Shown here: in pieces, positions 34,332 to 46,800 of the stretch
Numbering within the stretch: position 1 is the first letter of the stretch
Layout of the letters: every line of letters begins with the position of its first letter
From: Daucus carota subsp. sativus
Taxonomy: Eukaryota; Streptophyta; Magnoliopsida; Apiales; Apiaceae
DNA length: 64,000 bases
Direction: 5' to 3'
Assembly: GCF_001625215.2 (NCBI RefSeq)
Contig: NC_030382.2
Span: 35,016,610-35,080,609, forward strand
The notes under the pieces: generated by a model
Told to the model about the DNA's origin: nothing
Database searches by the model: none
What the model saw: the letters and a program-made list of their open reading frames with translations, nothing else
Made by a program: the position numbers and the translations under genes

Positions 34332-36766
34332 TATATTGAGAAGTGGTGGAGTATTCTTCGTCTTGTTCATAGACGTGGGAATTTTTCACTAGTGAGTCTA
34401 CTCAACTTATTTTCTATGGTAATTTTGAAGGAAATCTAGAAAATTGTGATCGTGGTTTTACTGTAATCGATTTGGTTAACTGGAAACGAGTTAGTGTTTG
34501 GCAATCAGAGGATCGAGAAGACTGTCTTCTTAAATTAATTACGCTTAGAGTTGATAAATTGGAAATCGCTTCTGGCCTCATGACCTTTGGAGCTGACCCC
34601 CTCTAGCGGATTAATCCGCAGGGTGCAGTGGCTTTACGACATTACAAAATTCTGAATTCATTTTGGAGGTTTAAAAGTGAACAATTTGATTTAGTAATAG
34701 TTATAGATGGTGCATGGGGTTTGATAGATAAATTTAACTACAAAGGAGGTATTGGAGGCTATGCTGCTGGCAAAATGATCCTAATCTTTTTAGGTCTGTT
34801 AATTCTAAATCTGCGATGGAAACGGAGGTGGATGCCATCTTTCACCTTATTGATTGGATGATCAAATTTAAGTTAGAACTCAAAAGAACAGTGATTTGTT
34901 CTGATTCTTCAGCAGTAGTTAATGCTTTTAATGAAGGAATTTCCTAAAATTTCCCCTTAAAGCAATGAAATTTAATCGTCTGCAATTTATTAACTCTTCA
35001 ATTTTTATTCATTTTGTCCATCGGTATCTTAATGAGCAAGTTGATGATCTGGCAAAAAAAGGTATTAACAGACCACGTATGACAGAGAAGGTGTTGGGGT
35101 CGGGCATATCTAATGGGGATCTATCCGTACCTCAGGCTGCTGTATCTAGTTCCCGTTATCCTCTAGGGTCAGTGTAGTTTAGTTCTCAAGGAGCGTTGGT
35201 AAAGACATTTGTATAGAGAGGTGTGTCTTTTCCTATCTAAATCACTGTCTGTGTCCGGTTCTACTGCATATCTGGTGGTTATTGTCATGTGCTTAGGTTA
35301 CTGTTAGCTCCACAGCATTGGTAAGACCATCCTCGCAGTCATATTTCCAAATCAAGGTGTATGTTCATCATCACACCTAGCTTATAGAGGTGTGATACCA
35401 TTACTTATGCTGGACATCTCCTTTCTCTTCCTCACTTCTCATTTTTCTTCCCCTTCTTCGGTTCCCTTCTCTATTCTATCATCTGTTGTTTGGTTAATAT
35501 GGAATACATTTGGGAAGTGCTTGAGAAGGATTATATTAAGATCAATGTGCATTGCATTATTTCGGAGGTACCAATGCCAAATGGTAACACAGTCGGTGTT
35601 GCTTCGATCATAAGGAATGATAAAGGAGGGATGTTGTGGGGAGCTCTTGGTACGCTGACTAACTCAAATGAAGAGCAAGCCATCCTAACTGCTCTCCAAG
35701 CTGTGTGCATTCATGCAGTCCGAAATGAGTGGAATCTGGTGCACCTTGAGACTGTCAATCGCTGTGTCTACGACACCCTCCATTTACAAGAGGAAATCAT
35801 GCTCGATGAAGACCAACTTGAGGTCTATAGCTTGTTTAACACCTGGCATGCTAACAGCTATAAGGTGGGTAAGTCCAGAAAGTGCATCACTCATGTCTCC
35901 CTGCACATGAATGCCACAGCATAGTATATGGCTAATTATGATTTAGAAAATTTGAGGAAATTTGTTGAAGTCTCTAAGCCGTTTTGCAACCTTGACTACT
36001 ATCTGTAGAGGGACATGGGAAATGTGCTTCCCCTCCCTTTCTTGGAGGTTGTTCAGAACATGGCTAATTAATTATTCTGTTTCTGATAATCGTCTCCCAC
36101 AGATTCTGAGGTTAGAGAGAAATGAAAGTGAGATAAATCGTAGAGGAAAGGGAAAGGCAAAGATGCTGCAGGAATACAGCTTCAACAACAATGGGTTACT
36201 CTATCAGGAAGCCATCCGTTTGTTGGATGATGGGAAATTGTGGGCTTTCTCAAACACTTTTAATGATTTGGGGATCAATCTGGACTCTATTGTGTGTGTG
36301 TGTTGGGGGGGGGGGGAGGTTGCTGCAAAAGATGTTCTGCACAATGTAATCATGGGGGCCTTAACTGATTTACTCCCCAAGTGGAGTTTCTCCAGGTCAG
36401 GGAAGGGTGGTGGGCTAGTGCCTGATAGATCAGTAGTTGTTTCCCAAGTTATGGAATTGGAATTGCTGGGGCATGAAAGGGGTGAATCTCAGGAAAATTG
36501 CAAGGCCAGTTGTGCGTCCACGTCTGGGCCACACATTGTCTAGTTGCCTCCTATGTTCAAGCTTGGCTCTGTGTTCAGGATCTCAGTTTTTCTTTCTTAG
36601 CGACGTAGTATGAACTCTCTTTTGTTATAGTTGTTTAGGGTTTGGTATCTTTGCTTGGGGGCCATGTTGGTCTCCCATGTGGATCATGTTTAATTATCCT
36701 TTTTGGAATTTATGTAAGAATTTCTGAGACGTAATGAAACATATTTCCGGATTTTCAAAAAAATAA
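34332..36766 (+). mobile_element. 5'-truncated LINE (non-LTR retrotransposon), degenerate
   Basis: About 2.4 kb between exact 18-bp target duplications, ending in a GTAATGAAACATATTTCC sequence and a short A-rich tail (about 36756-36766). Two RNase H-like segments can be read. The first (about 34640-35090) has VIDGAWG, GGIGGYAAG, SAMETEVDAIFHLIDWM, VICSDSSAVVNAF and FVHRYLNEQVDDLAKKG, broken by a frameshift near 34775 and by a stop near 34945. The second (35490-35924) has INVHCIIS, GVASIIRNDKGGMLWGALG, EEQAILTALQAV and VHLETVNRCVYDTL. A third frame (about 36100-36543) is unassigned. No reverse transcriptase is left, consistent with 5' truncation on insertion. This copy cannot move by itself. 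Confidence 0.83.
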
Positions 36767-36784
36767 AATACCAACAAACATAAA
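36767..36784. repeat. LINE target site duplication (right)
   Basis: Exact copy of 34314-34331, directly after the A-rich tail. Confidence 0.9.
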
Positions 36785-37463
36785 AACATGAATAAAATTC
36801 AATTCTCGAACGGACAAACAAATAAACTCAATATGTTCTTCTTCTATGTGTCAATTTATATACTCATTGTAATTATTTCCACCATTAAGCATCGCAAAAA
36901 TTTGATTTCAATTAAACTAAAGAATAAAAGAACCTCAATAATAATAATTAACGGGAACATTCGATTAACATAAACAAATTAAGAAAGCTAACTTCCAACA
37001 TACACTTAATGTAAGAGCACAGGCGAATCAACACTTGTAAAACAATCGGGAATAAATGAACTTAAGAGACAATCATCATGAAAAAAGTCAAAATTAAATA
37101 TAATCATTAGGACGCGCAGAACAAGAAAACATACTATGCATACATAAAAGAGACAACTGCTTAAAACATTTACCGTTTTCCTAAGCTAGCATTCCACTCG
37201 TAACTGACGGTTCAAAAAATATACGGAAATAGTTATACGATATATAATTATATTTTAATTATGAAATTGTTAAATCTCAACCGTTAAATTATAATTATAA
37301 TATATTGAACACGCAAGATTCACGACTTCAATATTTCCGACCTATTATATCCAGAGTAATCATCACTCCGGCAGTCCGGCTCGACAAACACAGGGAGCCA
37401 AACTCTGTTTTAATTTGTTAGTTGTTTCGAATAATAAAATAGTGCCCAAAAAGTGAAATCCAA
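36785..37463. other. AT-rich intergenic DNA upstream of the tRNA gene
   Basis: No coding signal or repeat ends recognised. CAA immediately precedes the tRNA, a usual plant tRNA transcription-start motif. Confidence 0.5.
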
Positions 37464-37537
37464 GGTCCCGTAGCTCAGTTGGTTAGAGCGTTGGTCTTAT
37501 GAGCCGAAGGTCGCGGGTTCGAGCCCCGCCGGGACCA
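37464..37537 (+). tRNA. tRNA-Ile, anticodon UAU
   Basis: Folds as a full cloverleaf without intron. Acceptor GGTCCCG pairs with CGGGACC (discriminator A); the D arm is GCTC/GAGC with a 9-nt loop; the anticodon stem TTGGT/GCCGA has two G-U pairs; the loop is CTTATGA with anticodon TAT at 37498-37500; the T arm is GCGGG/CCCGC with TTCGAGC. A and B boxes are internal and standard. UAU reads the AUA isoleucine codon. CCA is not encoded, as expected for a nuclear gene. Confidence 0.93.
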
Positions 37538-38400
37538 GTTGTCTCAAAACTCTGCAAAGTTCATTGTATTGGCTATTGATATTGCCCACAGTGTAACACC
37601 TTTTTTGCTGTAAATAGTTCTTTTGCACCCTACGAATTTGTGAGTGCAGTTGTGAACAATCACCATCTTCTTGTCACTGTGTCATGTCAGCTTCGAAGAC
37701 ATAACAGAAATGAATGGTCATGGAAGGCATAACTAATGGCTTCACAGCTGCTCTCTACAATCACCATCTTCTGGTCACTGTGTCATGTCAGCTTCGAAGG
37801 TAGAAAAGGGCAGATGTTTCCTGCAGACTGCAGTCCATTCCAACAAAGTCCTTTCGTCATCTTTCATCACTGCGCCCAGCATAAAATTAAGGAGATTGGC
37901 CTCACAGCCCTGTTGCTTAAAACCAACCTGCAGGAACCTTGGTCTACTGAATTCGTGATATGATCAAATGAAGACGAAGTAAACTTGACAAGGAAGAGAA
38001 CCGGAATACTGTCACCGCAACAAAGGAATCAACCATTGACACATTTAGATATATAAGAACATGGATAGTTTATATAAACTATTCACTCTGTTTTAGGAGA
38101 GTTTAACCTAAAACACTGTTTCAAGAGTACAAAAGTCTATAATGCCCAAGAGAACGCAACACCAGTGCTAAAATACTTGTTTAACTAATGATTTGAATGT
38201 TGGATACAATGTGCATCAAACAAGTAACCCCAAAATTTAAAACATCCAATACTGATTAACCACTCAAACTTGCACTCACTGGTGACAAATTACCAAAACA
38301 AATTGTATCAAAGAGACTCTTGCAAAAACATTTCTATATTCTAATCCAGCATTAAGCACTTGAACATGTATTTGAGTTTTAAACGCCACTTTTGGCATAT
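37538..38400. other. intergenic DNA with a 43-bp direct repeat
   Basis: ACAATCACCATCTTCTTGTC and the next 23 bases (37656-37698) recur at 37757-37799 with a single mismatch, 101 bp apart. The part next to 38401 should be the 3' UTR of the STR8-like gene. No gene is visible. Confidence 0.75.
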
Positions 38401-41400
38401 TCATACATTAGAGTTGGCAGCTTTGCTTTTTTCATTGCCATCCACTGTTCTTGCAGGCCTACGACCCTTATCAGGGCCTCCAATTACACCCCAATTCTCA
38501 AATTGCCTTTGCCGAGCTCTCGCCCTCTCTTTCTCTTCTTCAGATTTTGATGAATAGCAGTATGGACAAGAAACCCCATACTCCCACTCTGGGGCTTCCA
38601 TGTCAGCATCACTCACTGGCTGCTTGCACCCATAGCAAAGCTTGAAAGTCCCTTGTACTAACCCATGATCAACCGAGACTCGTTTGTCAAAAACAAAGCA
38701 TTCACCCTCCCATAGGCTTTTCGCTTTGGGAATATCTTCCAGATACTTCAATATACCACCTTCTAGGTGATAGACCTGAAAAGAGAAACCAGCCAAAGTG
38801 AATAAATCAGATGATACACATACAAAGAGAATCTACTATACAATGGTCATGAAGGTAGACATCCAGCAATATACGTAACTAGACGTAACTAGTAAAGTCT
38901 TGCAACTGTCAGGTTATACTCCTCTACAAGTAAAAGAAACATCACAACAAATCTTGGTAGTTGGTTATTACAAAAAATGCATCAGTTCACTAACGAACTC
39001 ATACTACAATATGACTCACTACACATATGCGCACCAACTTCCAAAAGTAAAACAAGTTAAGCAAAATTATTCAATTGGTGTACAATGCATATGCCATGTA
39101 TAATATTAAAAGCTAGGAAATGAAATATGAGGCTGCAAGATGATCACCTCTTTAAAACCTTTGCTGAGGAGAAGACTTGAAGCCTTCTCACACCTGATTC
39201 CACCAGTACAGTACATTGCAACTCGTGGTGGCAGTTTTGGTCCTTCAGTTTGGCTCATGTTCGCAGCTGAATTATCACATTCGATTTCGTTTTGAGCTTT
39301 ATCAGGCTGATACTGATCATCCACCCAAGACGGGAACTCCCTAAAAGCTGAGGTGGTGGGATCTACGGCTCCTTTGAACTTCCCAATTCTAGTTTCATAG
39401 TCATTGCGAACATCAATAACTACCTATATGTACAGTACGATGTACAATTAACTGTCAGGGATAGAGAAACCTTTCATTTATTAAAAAAAAAACATGAGCG
39501 ATAGGGACAAGCAAGGAAATATGGAAGAAAACCAAAAAAAAAAACACACTAATGTGTGGCGAAATCACAGAAAATCCACAAGCCCTAAGTTTGTGTTCAC
39601 TTGGATGTAATGGAGTGGAGGGAGAATGGAATGAATTTTGTACTCTAACATGGTGTTGATTAGAGAAAAATGTCTATAATCTTCATTCCTTCAATCATTC
39701 CATTACTACTATTTCAACTAAAATTCTAACTCACATGTTTTAGAAGGAATGCTCATTCCATTTCTACATTATATTTGCTTACAATCTTTATCACAAAAAA
39801 CTTAAACCCATTCATATTTAGTCACTATTATCTCATACTTTCTTCTTTCTCCATAAAAGTTTTATATAATTTTTCATTCCATTCTCCTCTCATTCCATTC
39901 CATCCAAGTGAACACAGCTTAAGAACATTTGTAAAATATGATGACCTCCAAAATGAATATAGCTTCTTCTAACATATTGATATAACTGACCTGCCAATTA
40001 TAAATATGAGTTTTACTTGATAAAAGGTTTGGAGACTTACGGTATCTGGATCACTAATCAGAGCATTCCAATCCTTTGGACTAATATACTTTCCAACTTT
40101 TTCAATAGGTGAGACAGATGGCATTCCCAAAGAAACTATCTGCTCAACCAAAAAATAAATAATACATCATGCTAACAACTTGAAAAAAGATAAAGGGCCC
40201 TCTGCCCTTGTAGAAAGAGTACATCACAGGTACAGGAGCTCACAGCTATGCCCAAACAAACCTAACCTCTTTCTTCAACTTCACTCTGACGTGATCCCAT
40301 CTAAAAGGTGCATCTTCTCCTGCTGCAAGAGGAGAGCTGCTTGTGTGTCCATGATGAATAGCTTCTTCTTCAGGGCTTACTGGTGACTCCACTTGTCTGA
40401 GCCCCATAAGACGTTCATCACTTTGAATGAATCCAATTACTTTCTCTACTGATTCTCTTGTTCCACATATGCTTCCGTTTATTCCTTCAGGTGCAAGAAT
40501 AATACCACCTGAAACACACTGAAAGGTATCAGCTTGGTAAGCACGCTAGAGAAAATGAATGTTAGACTCAATAATAAAGTTACAAGAACTGTGGATGCAG
40601 GAAGTTCAGACAAATAATTTTCATAAATTTATGACTCTTGTGTCGAAACTAGAAGACAGCAACAGATACCTAGAAACTATATAACTACAAAATCTTTTCA
40701 GAAGTAATAAAAATCATTTACGAACTCTGCTTGCTGTGTGATTTTGCAGCTTTATTTGCAGTTTTGCACTACTCTGCAATTAATTTTACTCGGTTTCAAT
40801 CTCACCGCTAATCCTCGGGTGAGAGTGTGTACTTTTGATATAATAATATAGTTGCTGATTTGAAGCCATAAGTCGAAATGAAGGAACACATAGATTTAGA
40901 GATTTTAGGTTAAGAAAATGGGAAGACATGATGAATTCAGACAAAAGAACTACATAAGCAACAAACTTGCTGAAAGAGTAGAGCTATAACTACCCAGGCT
41001 GCCCCTATCCTGCGCATACGTGACCAGCTCAAAAGAAATTAACAAACTTTAAATATCAGTCATTAGGCTAAAAAAAGTAAAAATAGCAGATAAACCACTA
41101 TAAATACAACTACAAAAGCAAAAATGAAAGTGCAAAATAATGCTCATCAGATATGTGTTCAAGATACAATAACACCCTAAATCTGCCACTGCAAATTTCA
41201 CTAACTAAAAAAAAAAAAAGATCGGTCCGGTCCATAAAGCACTCACATTGCTTTTTGCAAGCAATATCCACATTCACTTCAACGCTTATCTGTTATTCCC
41301 AAAAGACCCGATCTTAATGCATTATCAAAAGTATGATCCTAACGTGCAACTGCCAATATCAGACATTAACTCCTCCAACATCACAAATACAATACATTCA

Positions 41401-41845
41401 AGAAATGCATACCAACCTAAACGCAATTATAAACAACAGTACAGAGTAATAAAAAATGCATAAACACAAAAACTTCAAATAGTACATTACAAAAACATAT
41501 CTATCCATATAACACTTAAGAATCAAAGAGCATATATACCAGCTGCCGGCAGAGTTGTTTAAGGGGTGCCCGCAAATCAGCATGATCAGGAAAGTCAGCA
41601 AACTTGTAAAACGACACAACTACGAGCGTAGACCCCAAAACGACGTCGTTTTGAGCATCAGAAGCTGCCAATTTGGTGGGTGAAGTAGGAGCAGAAGAGG
41701 GTGTGGAAGAAGCGAGATTTTGAGGTGAGTTGTTGGGGGCAAAGAACATCTTGGGATTCTTGAGAATTGGAAAAGATGAATTAGAAGGAGATTGAGAAAG
41801 GAGAGATTTGGGTAAATTAGGGTTAGGGTTTGAGAGTGAGAGCAT
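38401..41845 (-). CDS. STR8: plastid-type rhodanese protein, TrhO/YceA family (STR8-like)
   Basis: Bacterial TrhO (YceA) uses oxygen to hydroxylate tRNA uridine-34. The plant member is Arabidopsis STR8, described as a chloroplast rhodanese-like protein. Five exons, all phase 0: 41845-41540, 40518-40267, 40139-40041, 39423-39148 and 38775-38401, giving 435 aa. Order: Ser/Pro/Asn-rich likely transit peptide (about 1-70), YceA-type N domain ([14 protein letters not shown]...[17 protein letters not shown]), linker [14 protein letters not shown], rhodanese domain ([10 protein letters not shown]...) with active-site CTGGIRC (Cys near 291), [14 protein letters not shown], then a zinc-type tail with CYGCKQP and CPYC. 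The ATG at 41845 is the first in frame; upstream lies a Helitron-like end with no ATG, so promoter and leader may come from the transposon. tRNA hydroxylation is inferred by homology. Confidence 0.93.
39589..39919. mobile_element. Tourist-like MITE (PIF/Harbinger) in STR8 intron 3
   Basis: 331 bp with imperfect inverted ends: GTTTGTGTTCACTTGGATG at left, and AGCTGTGTTCACTTGGATG reading in from the right. TAA on both sides (39586-39588, 39920-39922) fits the 3-bp TWA duplication of this superfamily. No coding capacity. Confidence 0.75.
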
Positions 41846-41877
41846 TCTCAGTGAAGCTGCTCTGGTTCTTATCAACA

Positions 41878-42715
41878 CTAGCTTATAGCCCGTGCAAGGC
41901 ACGGGAGCTTTTTAATTATTTATAAACTTTTTAAATATATTTTAAATGGTGTGGAAAAATTTAATTTATAAATAATAAATTAAAATTTTCAATAAAATAA
42001 AATTCGAAATTATGATTTGTTTGTAAGTTAGAACTTTGGTAAATACATCATCACAGCCATTAATGGTTTCAAATAAATTATTTTAATCAAGCAATTCCTT
42101 TTCTCGTATGTATCATGCCAAAGTATTAAATTCTATCTATCAAATTTTAATATATTTTGAGTGGAATACATTATGCCAACTCCTATTAGATTATATTAAT
42201 AAATGTGTTTTATATTAAAATTATTATAATGTGATTTAAATATTTTTCAAAAAATTTATATGGTTCTAAATTAAAATTGATAAACATAATTTGTTTTGAA
42301 TTAAGAAAAAGAATCATAAATATGCAATAAGAAGGTAGAATCTATTTTGGATTAAGAAAAAGTTTTTGTATTTGTTCCTCACATAAATCCGGCTTATTAA
42401 TTTTAAAATATATTATAAAAAAATTGTGACGGTGAGATTTATATGATTATACGAATAAAACTGGTAGGAAATATTTATTTAGGATTAAAAAAAATCATAT
42501 ACATGTGAAAGACAGAATTTGTTTTGGATTCAGAAAAGGAATTATAAACATGCAAGTAGATATCAGTTGCCTTCTAGAACAGAATTTAATTTTGTTCCAA
42601 TCTAACGGTGCTTATTTGTTCAATATAAGATCCAACGGATGATAAGCTTTTGGACCAGAGGACCATGCGACCAAATTATCTCCCTTACGCTTATTATATA
42701 TAAGTATATAATGTG
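41878..42715 (-). mobile_element. candidate non-autonomous Helitron next to the STR8 start
   Basis: On the minus strand the element would end CCCGTGCCTTGCACGGG (a 6-7-bp-stem hairpin), nine bases, then CTAG followed by T. This is the Helitron 3' layout (hairpin, CTRR, insertion between A and T). The far end is less clear: ACTTATATATAATAAGCG near 42690-42712 resembles some plant Helitron 5' ends but lacks a clean A/TC start. The interior is AT-rich and non-coding. It abuts the coding start of STR8. Confidence 0.55.
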
Positions 42716-43877
42716 TCAATACTCTATTTTAGTAATCCTTCCGAGTACCATTTATTGTATACCCAACTATTTTTATGCTTAGGATGCAAAAAATTATGAT
42801 ATTTATATTTAATTAAATAAAAAAAAGACTAATGTTTTCTATAAAAAAAGAAAAAGATTATTCACAGTTTTTTGCCAATATATTTGATTATAATATATGT
42901 CGGTTTGTAAGTTAGAGTTCGGGAAAAAAAATATGAAATTTGTGTCAGACAATATTTGATCGTGTGAATCATTTATTATTTAACAATTAACGGTTTCAAA
43001 TAATTTAGGTTTGAAAGTTAATCAAAAAATTTCATTTTATAATAGAAAAAATCAAATTTCGGTTTTAGATTTATTCGATTTAATTTGATTTGGACTCAGA
43101 CAGAATCAATCCAACGCTCACCCCTTCTCATAAGTTGCATTTGATATTGTTGCTTACACATCAATTACAGTTTGCAAAAACAGTTTCTAGATGGATTTTT
43201 TTAATAAGAAAATATATTTTAAAGTTTTTGCAATAAACTTTCATACGTTTCAATGTTAAATCGCAACAAAAATATTTAATTATTTTTATTTAAAAATTTT
43301 CAAAATTGAAAAAATTATCAAATATTATGTGCTTTTCATCACAACACATGAGTGCTCAAAAAGACCTTTACAAAAGTCGTAGACAACAATTGTATCTCTG
43401 GTGTTTCTACACCGAACGAGAAATATATATCTAAAACTACATTATATATAATTTTTAAATACTTATGTATATCCTGAAAAATACATTATATCATTTTTGT
43501 AAACACTCATGTATTTAAAATTCTGTTTATAACGTCTATTTTCATCTACCGACAGTGAAAACCACATCTAAACCTAAATTCATGATGTCCTTCAATATTT
43601 TCTGCGGGTTAAAACGCTCAAACCCAAACATTAACATGTTCTAATAAAAAAATTAAAATCATCATTAATAAGTTGATGATGATTGACGGTGAGAAAATAG
43701 CGAGATCACGTTATCACCACGAGCTGCGAAACACCTAATCATAAAATAAATATTTTTGTGTATGTCCAATAATAATCATCACTCTGTTTCTCCGACAGAT
43801 CAACCCGAATCTCTCCAGCTCCGAATACACACATATACATACACATAGATACGCAGGAGAGCAGCGGGGAGTAGAGT
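42716..43877. other. AT-rich intergenic region and SCYL1 promoter
   Basis: No gene seen. The last 150 bp, with TCTCTCCAGCTCCGAATAC and CACACATATACATACACATA, are GC-richer and probably hold the SCYL1 leader. I see no clear TATA box. Confidence 0.5.
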
Positions 43878-46800
43878 ATGTTCAAGTTTTTACAAAGCGT
43901 TGTAGCCGGATCCGGGTCGGGTCTCAAAGATCTGCCCTACAATATCGGGGAGCCTTATTCTTCAGCTTGGGGCTCGTGGATTCACTCCCGTGGCACCTCT
44001 AGGGTATTCAATTTTGCAATTTCACTTGATTTACGTTTTTTCGGGTTGTTTCGTGTTCGATTATAATGTTTACATTGCTTTATTTCCATGCCTTGAGAAT
44101 ATGTGCTTGAAATGTATGTTGCAATTATAAAAATGCTACAGAAATTTGATTTATGCGTAAACAATTAGTTTAGTTGGATGTAACTGATTGATTTAGGATC
44201 AGTTTCCATGTGTTTGTAGGGTAACTCTAATTTTGTCGTTCGGTTATAGATCAACTATATATTGTACTAAGTAAGTTGCCTTTGTCACATTTTGTGTCCA
44301 TTCTTTCAATTTCAAGGAAATACTAGAGGTACCGAGTCTTAGCAGGCTGGATTCGGTTCAACGGACCGGTAAACAGAGTCTATTTACCAAGGATGGAAGT
44401 TGCTTCAGCTAGGAATCAACATGAAAGAACATAATCAAATTTATTTAGTCAGATATGCTTGCATTCTACAAAATTTGATTCTGTATCACTACATGTGACG
44501 AGTTTTTGCTTTTCAAAATTTCAAGCATATCATTGTGTCTTCTGAACCAATTTCTTGAAGAAACATCTATTTTTTTTAATTATTTTTTTTACTCTGAAGT
44601 TTTTGTTTCTTTCCTTTTCTGGTGGTGTATACCTGCTAATTGCTCATTTTAGGAAATAAGAACCTCTTATAACAAAAATAAAGATTATGCTTACCTATAA
44701 ACATATTGTTCTCTTAATAAATGTGTGTTGATCCATTTACTTTCTGTAGTTTAAATCGGTGCTGATTGTTAGATGACTACCAATTTGAGTACTTTTTTGA
44801 TTGGAGATGTAGATCTGAATGCATAACAAAAAATATGGCTCACTCTGTTTCTCTTGGTATCTAAACCATGTGTTTTGGGTCTCTCAATTATTGGTAGTAG
44901 TTTAGTAGGTTCATTTTTTCCACAATTCTTTCTGGAAGCCAAGCTCTTTCTGTAATGACCGGAGATTCTTGCTCTACAATGGTAAATATCAATCAAATGT
45001 TGGCATAAAGATGAACTCCAATTTATAGAACTTTTTGACCCCTGTGCCTCTCGACCTATCCAACCAAGGGATGGAATGACAGGGGCTAACTCTGATTATA
45101 AACGTGTCTCCATAATACTATGTTGCAGAGCTCTTGTAGTTTGTAGCCTTTGCTGGTAATGGCGAACTGCATCTAATATCTTGATGGATTTTCACGATCT
45201 TTTGAGTAGGCGAGGCAGTGAATACATCACATTCCCTGTCTAACCTCTCCCCTGGCTTATAAAATTTCTTGTGTCTAGGCCTTCCAGCTGGATTAAAGTT
45301 TTCAAATATGCCCATATGCTGGACAGGCCATTGGAATCCTGCCCTCTCTCGATCTAACCTATTATTATTATTTTTTAAATAGAATATAATATGCTTAATG
45401 AGTTTGTATTGTGTGTCTGTTCGTTGATGGAAGGTGATTGGTATTGATTATTGTTGTTAAATTTTTGCCAGGATGATGGATCTCCAGTGTCAATATTTTC
45501 TCTATCAGGGAGTAGTACTAATGATAGACATTTAGCTGCTGGCCGTAATGGCGTCAAGCGTCTTCGAACGGTATTAAAATAATCGATGTAGAGGGTAAAG
45601 TTTATAGTTGCCATTTTAATTGGCAACGATAGAGTGGCAAAAGCAATTTTCTTTGATCTTAAGAATCCATGTTGGTGTTGCTACTTAATCTATTCTAGGT
45701 TTAGTATATTTGATGCATTAACAAGTAACTTTATCTGCATTTAAATTTGCACTTCCTACAGATTTTGCTTGATTTAGTAATAATTCAATTTTTGATTAGA
45801 ATTATAGTAATGTCTCTATTTTGGTGGCAAGTATTAATTTAAGATATACCAAATATTTTTGTCGTTCCTTTCAGGTTAGACATCCAAATATTCTATCTTT
45901 TCTTCACAGTACTGAGGTCGAAACTTCTGATGGCTCTTCTACAAAGATTACTATATATATTGTCACGGAACCTGTCATGCCTTTATCAGAAAAGATTAAA
46001 GAATTAAAATTAGAAGGTACACAAAGGTATATACAAGTAATTCATTCCATTCTTATGACTTACCGATATTGGTGTTTACCTCTTTTGTATTTTTCTGACA
46101 TTGATTAGTTTCTTGTTACATTATTATACTAAGTGACCTGTAGCTTAAGTTGCTAGATTTCGTTTACAGGTTTTAATACCTTTTCTGGTCTAGCACATAC
46201 TTGTCTATTTTGTTGAACCTTCCTTTTAAAAAATAGTACATATCGCTGTTTCAGTTTTGTGTTGTAGATTTTTTTCCTGTTTATGCACAAAAATAATCAA
46301 AGTAATGACAATTTACTCATGTCACTAAGTATATGGTCGTTGCTCATCTTTCTAGAATTATATTTGGTAGGGAGAATGACACTTGGAAAAGCTAAAAAGG
46401 AAATACAAAGTAAATTAATTGGAACATTTTTGTTATTGGGGTTTCCTCTTTAAGATTCACAAAACAGTACACCTTGTGATGCAGGAATGAGTATTATGCA
46501 TGGGGCCTGCACCGGATAGCCAAGGCCGTCAGCTTTCTTAACAATGACTGTAAACTTGTAAGTGCTTATGTATGTTTGTGTTGGATATATAATCAGGTAG
46601 GCTACAAGAGAACTGAGAACAAAGATGGTTCATCTTTTGTTTCCAAAATCTCTCATATATAAAGAAGGAAATTGAATTGAAGATACATTAAATATTTTAA
46701 CACAGAACTTTTATGTGTGTGTGTGTGTGTATATAAACGTATATAGGCAAATGATCAAATAGAAACTACTTGATAGAAACTAAACAGAAACCAGGAGAAA

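Noticed and set aside
36290..36318. GT run followed by poly-G inside the LINE
   Set aside because: Looks like simple-sequence slippage in a dead element. A G-quadruplex is possible, but nothing nearby suggests a role.
41846..41902. Upstream start for STR8 at 41902
   Set aside because: That codon is GTG and lies in the Helitron-like hairpin. The first in-frame ATG is at 41845.
45118..45315. 65-codon minus-strand frame in SCYL1 intron 1
   Set aside because: Starts with ATG and is less AT-rich than its surroundings, but I recognise no family and no splice context supports it.
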